Of a stretch of 8,235 bases of DNA, positions 1 through 7,338 are shown one piece after another. The stretch covers positions 1 through 8,235 of the forward strand of contig JAFADT010000971.1 in the NCBI GenBank assembly GCA_023424585.1, read 5' to 3'. A program made the position numbers and the translations under genes. The notes under the pieces are model-generated. The model saw only the letters and a program-made list of their open reading frames with translations. It did no database searches and was not told the DNA's origin. Numbering within the stretch: the stretch's first letter is position 1; each line of letters starts with the position of its first letter. This DNA comes from Pseudomonadota bacterium. Its GTDB lineage: Bacteria > Myxococcota > Myxococcia > Myxococcales > Myxococcaceae.

Positions 1-374
1 TCCTTGCGCAGCACGGGGATGGAGACGGCGGCCCGGACCGCGACCAGGTCCTCCAGGCTGCCGCCGAAGTCCGGCCCGTCGGTGAGCACGCTGATGGCGC
101 ACGCGCCGGCGGCTTCATAGGAGCGGGCCACCGCGACCACGTCCGCGTGGGGGAAGGCGCCGCCCGAGGGGCTCTTGCGCTTCACCTCCGCGATGACGTT
201 GACCGGGTGGCCGGGCACGCGGCGCACCAGCGCCTGGGCGAAGTCCCGCGTCGGGGGATGCGCGCCATGCGTGGGGGGCGGGCGCGTGCCCAGCTCCCGG
301 CGCTTGCGCGCCATGATGACGTCCAGCGTGCCGGGCGCCTGCGCCGGCTTCGCCGCCGAGGATGAGGTCGTCAT
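1..374 (-). CDS. trpC: Indole-3-glycerol-phosphate synthase, N-terminal part (cut by window start)
   Basis: Catalyses ring closure of CdRP to indole-3-glycerol phosphate, the step after TrpD and TrpF in cytoplasmic tryptophan synthesis. The first 124 codons are visible; the C-terminal half lies outside the window. Residues 61-72 read [12 protein letters not shown], the family signature: E63 and K65 match the catalytic Glu51/Lys53 of the Sulfolobus enzyme, and S68-P69-S70 is the hallmark SPS. Residues 95-105 ([11 protein letters not shown]) and 119-124 (IPVLRK) match conserved strands of the TIM barrel; K124 followed by a GA half-codon fits the catalytic Lys of the KDF motif. The ATG at 374 is preferred because [13 protein letters not shown] (residues 16-28) aligns with the usual IGPS N-terminus, and a GAGG lies 9 nt upstream. 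The gene is last of the visible aroF-trpD-trpC unit. Identification is secure; only the exact start is inferred. Confidence 0.95.
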   Translation of the reverse strand, partial: MTTSSSAAKPAQAPGTLDVIMARKRRELGTRPPPTHGAHPPTRDFAQALVRRVPGHPVNVIAEVKRKSPSGGAFPHADVVAVARSYEAAGACAISVLTDGPDFGGSLEDLVAVRAAVSIPVLRK

Positions 375-478
375 GACGAAGTGCCTCGCGTGCCGGAGGT
401 GTCCGCCGTGAGCGAGCGCACGACAGCGCCCCGCGTGCGGAGGGGCGCGGCTGGCTTCAGGTCGGAGGCGCGCGTCAT
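371..478 (-). CDS. Possible 35-residue coupling ORF between trpD and trpC
   Basis: Reading right to left, an ATG at 478 overlaps the trpD stop as ATGA, with a good GAGG 8 nt upstream inside the trpD end. The frame stays open for 35 codons ([17 protein letters not shown] and on) and stops with a TGA that itself overlaps the trpC start as ATGA. The peptide is basic and Pro/Ala/Thr-rich, has no Trp, no predicted membrane segment and no family I recognise. It is out of frame with trpC, so it is not a trpC extension. If translated, it would let ribosomes pass from trpD to trpC by stop-start re-initiation despite the gap of about 100 nt. In GC-rich DNA short open frames are common, so the coding call is tentative; the double ATGA arrangement is what supports it. 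Confidence 0.3.
   Translation of the reverse strand: MTRASDLKPAAPLRTRGAVVRSLTADTSGTRGTSS
426..448 (-). repeat. Inverted repeat (7-bp hairpin) in trpD-trpC gap
   Basis: GCGCCCC at 426-432 and GGGGCGC at 442-448 are perfect inverted repeats around a 9-nt loop. In the trp transcript this forms a strong all-GC hairpin between the two cistrons. No T-rich tract follows in the direction of transcription, so a simple intrinsic terminator is not shown; RNA processing, partial termination or a structural role are alternatives. Confidence 0.5.
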
Positions 479-1491
479 GCCGCGGCCCTCTGGATGAGCG
501 CCGCGAGCTTGCGCTCCGCGGCCCCTGAGTCGATGGCGTGCTCGGCCCGCTTCACGCCCTCCTTCAGGTCGTCCACCAGCCCCACGATGAGCAGGGCGGC
601 GGCCGCGTTGAGCAGCACCGCCGTGCGCACCCCGTCGCGCTCTCCCGCGAGCAGCGCGCGCAGGCGCTTCGCGTTCTCCTCCGCGTCGCCTCCGGCGATG
701 GACTCACGCGGCACCGCCGTCAGGCCCGCGTCCTCCGGCGTCACCGTGAAGCGGCGCACGGTGCCGTCCGCGCACAGCTCCGCGACCTCCGTGGGCGCGC
801 ACGGTGAAATCTCATCCAGCCCGTCGTGGCCGTGCACCACCCAGGCGCGCCGGCTGCCCAGCCGCCCCAGCACGCGCGCGGTCTGCTCCACGCGCTGCCG
901 GTCGAACGTGCCCAGCAACTGGTAGCGCGCCCCCGCGGGGTTCGTCAGCGGCCCCAGCAGGTTGAACACGCTGTGGAACCCCAGGTCCCTGCGCGCCTGC
1001 GCCACGTGCCTGAGGGCGCTGTGGTGCGAGGGCGCGAAGAGGAAGCCCACCCCGTGCTCGTCGATGTCGCGCGCCACCTGCGCGTGCGCCCGCTCCATGG
1101 ACACGCCCAGCGCCGCCAGCACGTCCGCGCTGCCGCAGCGGCTGGAGACCGCGCGGTTGCCGTGCTTGGCCACCGTCGCCCCCGCCCCGGCGACCACGAA
1201 GGCCACCGCGGTGGAGATGTTGAAGGTGTGCGCCCCGTCACCCCCCGTCCCGCAGGTGTCGAGCACCACCTCCGCCTGGGGAGCGATCCTCGCCGCGCAG
1301 GCCCGCATGGCCTCCGCCGCGCCGAGGAGCTCGTCCTCGGTCTCCCCCTTCATGCGCAGCGCGGTCGCCAGCGCGCCAATCTGCGCGGCGGACGCCTCGC
1401 CCGCGAGCATCTGGCCCATGACGGAGGCCATCTCCTCGCGGGAGAGGTCGCGCCAGCCCACCACCTTGCCCAGCGCTTCCTTGAGCGTCAT
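475..1491 (-). CDS. trpD: Anthranilate phosphoribosyltransferase
   Basis: Transfers the phosphoribosyl group of PRPP to anthranilate, the second committed step of tryptophan synthesis; cytoplasmic, normally a dimer. The 338 residues are the usual length for a stand-alone TrpD, with no fused glutamine amidotransferase. A helical N-terminal domain (about 1-65) precedes the glycine-rich PRPP loop DTCGTGGDG (78-86). Further signatures are NIST (91-94), [17 protein letters not shown] (109-125), HHSALRHV (156-163), the [11 protein letters not shown]...LGPLTNP segment (168-185) and the Mg-binding DE at 226-227 in DGLDE. The Arg-Thr commonly found before FN is His-Ser here (173-174), a mild variation. 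The start lies 3 nt after the aroF stop (TAG CCC ATG) with only a weak Shine-Dalgarno sequence, so translation is probably coupled to aroF. Its own stop overlaps the ATG of the 35-codon ORF leading to trpC. Confidence 0.97.
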   Translation of the reverse strand: MTLKEALGKVVGWRDLSREEMASVMGQMLAGEASAAQIGALATALRMKGETEDELLGAAEAMRACAARIAPQAEVVLDTCGTGGDGAHTFNISTAVAFVVAGAGATVAKHGNRAVSSRCGSADVLAALGVSMERAHAQVARDIDEHGVGFLFAPSHHSALRHVAQARRDLGFHSVFNLLGPLTNPAGARYQLLGTFDRQRVEQTARVLGRLGSRRAWVVHGHDGLDEISPCAPTEVAELCADGTVRRFTVTPEDAGLTAVPRESIAGGDAEENAKRLRALLAGERDGVRTAVLLNAAAALLIVGLVDDLKEGVKRAEHAIDSGAAERKLAALIQRAAA

Positions 1492-1494
1492 GGG

Positions 1495-2520
<1,026 letters not shown>

Positions 2521-2527
2521 GGGGGGA

Positions 2528-2532
2528 CTCCT
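2528..2532 (-). promoter_or_regulatory. Ribosome binding site of aroF
   Basis: AGGAG on the minus strand, separated by 7 nt (TCCCCCC) from the ATG at 2520. It fixes the start of aroF against the longer upstream open frame. Confidence 0.8.
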
Positions 2533-2696
2533 GCTCTTTCTCTCCAAAGGGCACGCGGGCGGAGACCTGCGTGGGTGTGCCTGGAGCACCGTGCACGGCA
2601 AGACCATTGCCGCAACTGTCGGATGCCCGCAACCGAACCGGAGTCTCGCTTGCACGTCCTGGCGTTATCAAGCCACGGTCCGCACGCTCGCTGGAC

Positions 2697-2702
2697 GGGA
2701 GG
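2697..2702 (+). promoter_or_regulatory. Ribosome binding site of the FAD oxidoreductase gene
   Basis: GGGAGG lies 6 nt before the ATG at 2709 and supports that start over an in-frame ATG at 2571, whose 46 extra codons have no family resemblance and would run through the divergent promoter region. Confidence 0.8.
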
Positions 2703-2708
2703 CGGACC

Positions 2709-3959
2709 ATGGCGAAGCGGCCCGGGGTCATCGTGGTGGGCGGCGGGCTCGCGGGCCTGGCGTGCGCGACGGCGCTGTTGGAGGCGCGCGTGGACGCGCA
2801 CGTGCTGGAAGCAGGGGACGCGCCGGGCGGCAGAGTGCGCACCGACTCTCACGAAGGGTTCCTGCTGGACCGGGGCTTCCAGGTGTACCTCACGGCCTAC
2901 CCGCAAGGTCGGCGGGTGCTGGACCTCGAGGCCCTCGCGCTCCAACGCTTCATGCCGGGCGCCAAGGTGTGGCGGGGTGGGCGGCTGCACACGCTGGCGG
3001 ATCCGCTGCGGCGCCCCTTCCTCGCGGTGTCGCACCTGTTCGATGCGCCGGGTGGGCTGGCGGACAAGCTGCGCGTGCTGGAGCTGCGGCAGCTCGCCAC
3101 GTCCGGCGAGCTGGGAGACTTGTGGCAGCGACCGCAGCAGGAGTCGCGGCGCTTCCTGCGCGACCTGGGCTTCTCCGAGGAGATGCTCGACGCGTTCTTC
3201 ACGCCCTTCCTCGGCGGCATCTTCCTGGAGCGCGGGCTGACGACGTCCAGCCGGATGATGCAGTTCGTGTTCCGGATGTTCGCGACGGGCCACGCGGCCG
3301 TCCCCGCGCGGGGGATGGGCGCCATCCCCGAGCAGCTGGCGGCGCGGCTGCCGTCGGCCGCGCTGCGGATGCGCGTGCGCGTGGAGGAGGTGTGGGGACA
3401 CCGCGTGCGCCTGCCGCGCGGGGAGCTGCTGCACGCGGACGCGGTCGTGGTGGCGACGGAGCCGAGCGCCGCGGCGTCGCTGCTCGTGGGCATGCGGGCG
3501 CCCCGGATGAACCGCGTGACGTGCCTGTACTTCGCCGCGCCGGAGCCGCCGGTGGAGGGGCCGTGGCTGGTGCTCGACGGCGAGGGGCGCGGGCCGGTGA
3601 ACAACGTGGCGGTGATGAGCGAGGTGTCCGCCGCGTACGCGCCCAGGGGCCAGGCGCTGGTGTCCGTGTCGGTGGTGGAGGACGCGGGCGGCGCGGAGTC
3701 ACTGGAGGCGCGCGTGCGGGCGCAGCTCACGGAGTGGTTCGGCGCGGCGGTGTCCGCGTGGCGGCATCTGCGCACGTATGTCATTCCGGAGGCCTTGCCC
3801 GCGCAGCCTCCGCCCGCGCTGGTGGAGCCGCACCGGCCCGTGCGGCTGGCGGCGGGGCTCTACGTGTGCGGAGACCATCGCGAGAACGCGTCCATCGACG
3901 GGGCGCTCGCGTCGGGGCGCCGCGCGGCGGAGGCGGTGTTGCAGGACCTGGGGCGCTAG
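2709..3959 (+). CDS. FAD-dependent oxidoreductase, amine oxidase / phytoene desaturase-like
   Basis: A 416-residue flavoprotein of the superfamily that includes phytoene desaturases, protoporphyrinogen oxidase and monoamine oxidases. The N-terminal Rossmann fold shows VIVVGGGLAGLA (7-18), acidic E34 ending strand two for the FAD ribose, and the GGR motif (40-42, APGGRVRTD). A characteristic block follows: LDRGFQVYLTAYP (53-65), PFLGGIFLE (166-174), TSSRMMQFVFRMFATG (179-194) and GMGAIPEQLA (202-211). The C-terminal FAD motif is GLYVCGDHRENASIDGALASG (383-403), with GD at 388-389. No signal peptide or obvious transmembrane helix is seen; it is probably cytoplasmic or peripherally bound. The substrate is unknown. 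No carotenoid or haem biosynthesis gene adjoins it, so a more specific name would be a guess. It is transcribed divergently from aroF, with 139 nt before the next gene. Family call is strong, function open. Confidence 0.9.
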   Translation: MAKRPGVIVVGGGLAGLACATALLEARVDAHVLEAGDAPGGRVRTDSHEGFLLDRGFQVYLTAYPQGRRVLDLEALALQRFMPGAKVWRGGRLHTLADPLRRPFLAVSHLFDAPGGLADKLRVLELRQLATSGELGDLWQRPQQESRRFLRDLGFSEEMLDAFFTPFLGGIFLERGLTTSSRMMQFVFRMFATGHAAVPARGMGAIPEQLAARLPSAALRMRVRVEEVWGHRVRLPRGELLHADAVVVATEPSAAASLLVGMRAPRMNRVTCLYFAAPEPPVEGPWLVLDGEGRGPVNNVAVMSEVSAAYAPRGQALVSVSVVEDAGGAESLEARVRAQLTEWFGAAVSAWRHLRTYVIPEALPAQPPPALVEPHRPVRLAAGLYVCGDHRENASIDGALASGRRAAEAVLQDLGR

Positions 3960-4013
3960 GACGCTGGGGGCGGTAAACTTCATCGAGAGGAAGCGCGGCG
4001 AGCAGGCCAGCGG

Positions 4014-4036
4014 CCAGCCAGTCGAATGGCGGCTGG
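4014..4036 (+). terminator. Weak inverted repeat after the oxidoreductase gene
   Basis: CCAGCC (4014-4019) and GGCTGG (4031-4036) can form a 6-bp stem with an 11-nt loop, about 55 nt after the oxidoreductase stop. The left arm lies in a tandem GGCCAGC repeat (4005-4018). No T-tract follows. It may terminate the upstream transcript, but it also overlaps the candidate promoter of the next gene, so the role is uncertain. Confidence 0.25.
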
Positions 4037-4063
4037 ACGCATTGCCCGCAGCGGACCTAGGGT
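4034..4063 (+). promoter_or_regulatory. Candidate promoter of the subtilisin lipoprotein gene
   Basis: TGGACG (4034-4039, four of six matches to TTGACA) and TAGGGT (4058-4063, keeping the TA...T frame of a -10 box) are 18 nt apart. This would place a start point about 28 nt before the ATG, leaving room for the Shine-Dalgarno site. Motif-based only; such hexamers arise by chance. Confidence 0.3.
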
Positions 4064-4085
4064 CGGACGGGCACACTCGTTCTCC

Positions 4086-4090
4086 AAGGA
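4086..4090 (+). promoter_or_regulatory. Ribosome binding site of the subtilisin lipoprotein gene
   Basis: AAGGA ends 8 nt before the ATG at 4099. It decides the start: the frame is open from 3778, but only from 4099 does the protein begin with a lipoprotein signal peptide. Confidence 0.75.
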
Positions 4091-4098
4091 TTCCGCTC

Positions 4099-6576
4099 AT
4101 GCTCCGCCGCCTTGCCCTCCTGGGGTTGCTCGGTCTCGTGGCCTGTCCCGGCAGCAAAAGTGGTGATGACGACGACACCAACCCCCCCTCGTCGAAGGGG
4201 GCCGTCTCGGGGACCCTTCAGCCGTTCCAGGCCGGCTCCGCCGCCGCGAACGGCGGGTCGTCGCTGGACGCGTTCTTCTCCCTGCCGGGCGCGAAGAACC
4301 TGTCGCAGAAGGTCTCCCGGATCCTGGCGGCGCGGGGCGTGTGGCGCACGGGCATCCCGTCCAAGCCGCTGACGCACCAGGCGTCGCTGCTGCCGGGAGA
4401 GCTCATCGTCCACTTCGACACGCCCAACCTGTCCGCCGAGGAGGCCGTCGCGCAGGCGCGCGTCGCGGGCTACCACGTCGTGCACCAGGCCTTCCTGAGC
4501 GAGACGCAGCACCTGCTCCGCTACGAGGTGAGCCAGCCGCAGGCGATGTCCGGCGGCGCGCCCACCGTGCGCGCCCTCACCGAGGCCGAGCACGTGCGCG
4601 TGCTCCAGCAGGTGCAGGCGGTGCCGGGGGTGCAGAACGCGGAGAGCAACCTGCGCGTGCGGGCGCTGGCCGTGCCGAATGATCCGCTCTACTCGCGGCA
4701 GTGGCACTACAAGAACATGAACCTGCCGGCGGCCTGGGATCTGGGCACGGGCAGCGACTCCATCGTCGTGGCGGTGGTGGACACCGGCATCACCAAGCAC
4801 CCGGATCTGAACTCGCGCATGCTGGACGGCGTGGACCTCATCTCCAACGCCGCCAACGCGGGCGACGGCGACGGCGTGGACTCCGACCCGACGGACAACG
4901 GCAAGGACCTGCCGAACGGCGGCTCGTCGTTCCACGGCACGCACGTGGCGGGGACCATCGGCGCGTCGTCCAACAACGGCACGGGCGTGGCGGGCGTCAC
5001 CTGGTCCGGGCGGAACATCCTGCCGGTGCGCGTGCTGGGCACGCAGGGCGGCTCGCTGGCGGACATCATCGCGGGCATCACCTGGGCCAGCGGCGGCAGC
5101 GTCCCGGGCGTGCGGGCCAACACCACGCCCGCGCGGGTCATCAACATGAGCCTGGGTGGCAACGGCTCGGCGTCCCCGGAGATGCAGAGCGCCATCAACG
5201 CGGCCATCGCGCGCGGGGCCATCCTGGTGGTGGCCGCGGGCAACGAGAACGCGAACACCTCCAACAGCTTCCCGTGCAACCAGCAGAGCGTCATCTGCGT
5301 GGGCGCGGTGCGCTTCAACGGCAAGCGCGCCAGCTACTCCAACTACGGCGCGCAGGTGGACGTGATGGCCACCGGCGGCCAGACGAGCGAGGACCGCAAC
5401 GGCGACGGCTTCCCGGACGGCGTGCTGTCCACGCTGCCCAACAGCAGCAACCAGCCCTCCTATGAGTGGTACCAGGGCACCAGCATGGCCACCCCGCACG
5501 TGGCGGGCATCGTCGCGCTGATGCTGGCGCAGGACCCCACCCTCACGGCGGAGGACGTGGAGAACATCCTGAAGGACACCGCGGACCCGTCCAGCCAGTG
5601 CTCCGAGGGCTGCGGCGCGGGCCTGGTGGACGCGTACGCCGCCGTGCTGCGCGCCGCGGGCGGCGGGGACACGTCGCTGCCGCCGAAGCTGGCCATCACC
5701 ACCACGCAGCTGTCCTTCACCGGCGCGTCCTCGCAGTCGCTGACGGTGCGCAACAACGGCGGTGGCACGCTCCAGGTGAGCGTGGCCGTCTCCGGCGCCA
5801 ACGCCGCCGAGGTGTCCGTCTCCAGCACCTCGCTGTCGATCCCCGCGTACAAGTCCGCGACGCTGAACGTGAGCGTCAACCCGGGCTCGCTGGCGGCGGG
5901 CACCTACGTGGCGCAGCTGGACCTGACCGGCGCGTCGGGCGCGGGCAACGCGCAGGTGCTGGTGAAGTTCCGCGTGGGCGCCACGGATGAGAAGGACGCG
6001 CTCATCGGGTTCGCGTACCTGGACGCCGCGGGCGAGGTGCAGGTCGACGACGACGGCGTCGCCCTGGTGCCCGCGGGCGGTGGATACAACTACAACGTGA
6101 AGCTGGACCCGCACGACTACCTGGTGCTGGCGTCCATCGACGACACCGGCGAAGGGGACTACTTCGACGACGGCGACCGCGTGGGCTTCTGGCGTGACAC
6201 CACCCAGGTGGAGACGGTGACGGTCACCAAGGGCAAGACGACCAGCGGCATCAGCTTCACCCTGGTGCCGTACCAGTCGGACGACGACCACCAGCCCACG
6301 ACGACCATCGGCGGGGCCTGCACGACCAACGGCTCGTGCGGCACGGGCGGCCTGTGCCTCACCGGCACCAGCTTCCCGGGGGGCTACTGCACCCAGGACT
6401 GCGTGAAGACGAGCTGCCCGTCGGGCTCGGCCTGCTACAGCAACGACCGGGGCGCCACCGCCTACTGCTTCGTGTCCTGCACGCCGCCGGCCAGCGGCAG
6501 CGGCCAGGGAACGTGCCGCTCCGGCTACCTGTGCGTCAGCGACAACGCGGGCAGCGGCGCGTGCCTCCCGCAGTGA
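4099..6576 (+). CDS. Secreted subtilisin-family (S8) serine protease lipoprotein with Cys-rich tail
   Basis: An 825-residue exported endopeptidase. Residues 1-16 are a short lipoprotein signal (two Arg, a Leu-rich core, lipobox LVAC with C16 as lipidation site), followed by an acidic linker (DDDD at 23-26). Residues about 98-190 resemble an S8 propeptide (PGELIVHFDTPNLSAEEAV and on). The catalytic domain begins near PNDPLYSRQWHY (193-204). The triad is D228 (VVDTG), H279 (HGTHVAG) and S462 (GTSMATPHVAG), with N382 (AAGNEN) for the oxyanion hole; all are intact, so it should be active. Paired cysteines C393/C400 and C501/C505 suit an extracellular fold. Residues about 531-627 look like an Ig/BACON-type beta sandwich. 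Residues 634-722, with an acidic patch (DDTGEGDYFDDGDR), look like a second, possibly calcium-binding one. Residues 741-822 hold 12 cysteines in a threefold repeat. A role in nutrition or predation at the cell surface is inference. A strong hairpin follows the stop. Confidence 0.93.
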   Translation: MLRRLALLGLLGLVACPGSKSGDDDDTNPPSSKGAVSGTLQPFQAGSAAANGGSSLDAFFSLPGAKNLSQKVSRILAARGVWRTGIPSKPLTHQASLLPGELIVHFDTPNLSAEEAVAQARVAGYHVVHQAFLSETQHLLRYEVSQPQAMSGGAPTVRALTEAEHVRVLQQVQAVPGVQNAESNLRVRALAVPNDPLYSRQWHYKNMNLPAAWDLGTGSDSIVVAVVDTGITKHPDLNSRMLDGVDLISNAANAGDGDGVDSDPTDNGKDLPNGGSSFHGTHVAGTIGASSNNGTGVAGVTWSGRNILPVRVLGTQGGSLADIIAGITWASGGSVPGVRANTTPARVINMSLGGNGSASPEMQSAINAAIARGAILVVAAGNENANTSNSFPCNQQSVICVGAVRFNGKRASYSNYGAQVDVMATGGQTSEDRNGDGFPDGVLSTLPNSSNQPSYEWYQGTSMATPHVAGIVALMLAQDPTLTAEDVENILKDTADPSSQCSEGCGAGLVDAYAAVLRAAGGGDTSLPPKLAITTTQLSFTGASSQSLTVRNNGGGTLQVSVAVSGANAAEVSVSSTSLSIPAYKSATLNVSVNPGSLAAGTYVAQLDLTGASGAGNAQVLVKFRVGATDEKDALIGFAYLDAAGEVQVDDDGVALVPAGGGYNYNVKLDPHDYLVLASIDDTGEGDYFDDGDRVGFWRDTTQVETVTVTKGKTTSGISFTLVPYQSDDDHQPTTTIGGACTTNGSCGTGGLCLTGTSFPGGYCTQDCVKTSCPSGSACYSNDRGATAYCFVSCTPPASGSGQGTCRSGYLCVSDNAGSGACLPQ

Positions 6577-6594
6577 CGTGAAGGTCCGCTTCGC

Positions 6595-6629
6595 CGCCGG
6601 CGGTGCACGGGTGAACGTGCCCGCCGGCG
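6595..6629 (+). terminator. Strong hairpin after the subtilisin gene, probable terminator
   Basis: CGCCGGCGG (6595-6603) pairs with CCGCCGGCG (6621-6629), and GCACG (6605-6609) pairs with CGTGC (6616-6620), with a single bulged T at 6604 and the 6-nt loop GGTGAA. That is 14 base pairs, 18 nt after the stop codon. No T-rich tail follows, as is frequent in very GC-rich genomes, so efficiency as an intrinsic terminator is uncertain; it may instead protect the 3' end of the mRNA. Confidence 0.6.
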
Positions 6630-6644
6630 TCCGTCGCGCCGGGG

Positions 6645-6650
6645 TACGCT
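6645..6650 (+). promoter_or_regulatory. Candidate -10 element, possibly leaderless start of the CPBP gene
   Basis: TACGCT (TANNNT form) lies 10 nt before the ATG at 6661, and no Shine-Dalgarno sequence lies in between. A transcript beginning at or very near the ATG would fit. The hairpin immediately upstream separates it from the protease transcript. No convincing -35 box is visible. Confidence 0.3.
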
Positions 6651-6660
6651 GCCGCGCGCG

Positions 6661-7314
6661 ATGACCGCTTCTCCCGTGGGACCGCCGTCCGCCGATGAAG
6701 CGGCCCTGCCTCTCTGGCGGGCCGCGGCCGCGGGCGGCGCGCTGGCCTGGACGGCGCTGGTGCACGCGCACCCGCCGCGCTTCTTCGCCGTCGCTTCCGT
6801 CTTCTGCGCCGCATGGCTCGCGGTGACGTGGCGGGCGATGGGCCCCTGGCGCAGGCGCGCGCCCGCCCTGTCGTCGCGGGACGCCGCGTGGGGCGCCGCC
6901 CAGGCGGTGGTGCTGTACGCGGGCGCGCGGGCCTTCCTGTGGGCCGGCTGTGGCGGCGTCACGGACGCGCTCTGCGGGCCGCTGCAAGCCATCTACTCGA
7001 CGTTCGGCACCGGGTCGCTGGGGACGGCGCTGGCCCTGGCGCTGCTGCTCGTCCCCGCGGAGGAGCTGTTCTGGCGCGGCTGGGTGCAGGGCGCGCTGCG
7101 TCTCCGGCTGGGGCGGTGGGGCGCCGTCGCCGGGTCGGCGGTGCTGGCGAGCGCGGTGCTGCTGGGGTTCGGTGAGCCCTTGCTGGCCCTGGCCGCGCTG
7201 CCCACGTCGCTCGCCTGGGGCGCGCTGGCCGAGTGGCGCCGGACGCCCCTGGCGTCCTGGGTGAGCCATGCCTTGTGGGACGTGCTCATCGTCGTGGTGT
7301 GGCCCGCGACGTGA
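6661..7314 (+). CDS. CPBP-family (CAAX protease / Rce1-like) membrane protein with altered active-site motifs
   Basis: A 217-residue polytopic inner-membrane protein with about six or seven hydrophobic segments (near 22-35, 41-58, 76-97, 118-133, 153-171, 174-190 and 204-215). Motif 1 is clear: VPAEELFWRGWVQGALR (131-147) carries E134-E135 and R139 of the EExxxR signature. The expected motif 2 (FxxxH) lies in SAVLLGFGE (164-172), where by spacing from the Ser the Phe is L168 and the His is E172. Motif 3 is SHALWDVL (202-209), with H203 kept but the usual Asn replaced by D207. In Rce1 the corresponding residues (Glu, His, His, Asn) form the active site, so this protein is either a divergent protease or an inactive relative. 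Bacterial members act in bacteriocin self-protection, membrane-protein cleavage or regulation; no partner gene is adjacent. The ATG lacks a Shine-Dalgarno sequence. Family call is fairly strong, activity doubtful. Confidence 0.8.
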   Translation: MTASPVGPPSADEAALPLWRAAAAGGALAWTALVHAHPPRFFAVASVFCAAWLAVTWRAMGPWRRRAPALSSRDAAWGAAQAVVLYAGARAFLWAGCGGVTDALCGPLQAIYSTFGTGSLGTALALALLLVPAEELFWRGWVQGALRLRLGRWGAVAGSAVLASAVLLGFGEPLLALAALPTSLAWGALAEWRRTPLASWVSHALWDVLIVVVWPAT

Positions 7315-7324
7315 GCGCGCGTGC

Positions 7325-7330
7325 CAGAAT
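7325..7330 (+). promoter_or_regulatory. Candidate -10 element, possibly leaderless start of the panE-like gene
   Basis: CAGAAT lies 8 nt before the ATG at 7339 within the 24-nt gap after the CPBP gene; the gap has no Shine-Dalgarno sequence. The layout resembles that before the CPBP gene (hexamer, GC-rich spacer, ATG). It may be a leaderless promoter, or the gene may simply be read through from upstream. Confidence 0.25.
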
Positions 7331-7338
7331 GCGCGCCC

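Larger units (their letters stand above)
2521..2708. promoter_or_regulatory. Divergent intergenic region with GCAA/TTGC repeats
   Basis: This is the only divergent junction in the window and must drive aroF-trpD-trpC leftward and the FAD oxidoreductase rightward. The stretch 2596-2640 is repeat-rich: CGGCAA (2596-2601) and TTGCCG (2607-2612) form a perfect 6-bp inverted repeat around GACCA. TTGC-C-GCAA (2607-2615) forms a second, overlapping one. CCGCAAC occurs directly repeated at 2610-2616 and 2627-2633, 17 nt apart. Such clustering is what an operator might look like, but no known box is recognised. No Trp-codon cluster or leader peptide was seen upstream of aroF, so classical trp attenuation is not supported. 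I cannot assign a confident -35/-10 pair on either strand. Confidence 0.45.

Noticed and set aside
2521..2655. Upstream extension of aroF by 45 residues
   Set aside because: The family starts at the ATG at 2520, which has AGGAG at 7 nt; the extension has no matching N-terminal domain and would consume the divergent promoter.
2521..2708. Trp leader peptide, attenuator or T-box before aroF
   Set aside because: No cluster of Trp codons in any leftward frame, no terminator/antiterminator pair with a T-tract, and no T-box-like sequence seen.
3778..4098. Upstream extension of the subtilisin frame by 107 residues
   Set aside because: It overlaps the end of the oxidoreductase gene, is Arg-rich, and would bury the lipoprotein signal peptide that starts at 4099.
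4149..4181. Acidic DDDD run near the protease N-terminus as an enterokinase-like processing site
   Set aside because: It is followed by Thr rather than Lys, and acidic or low-complexity linkers after the lipidated Cys are common in lipoproteins.
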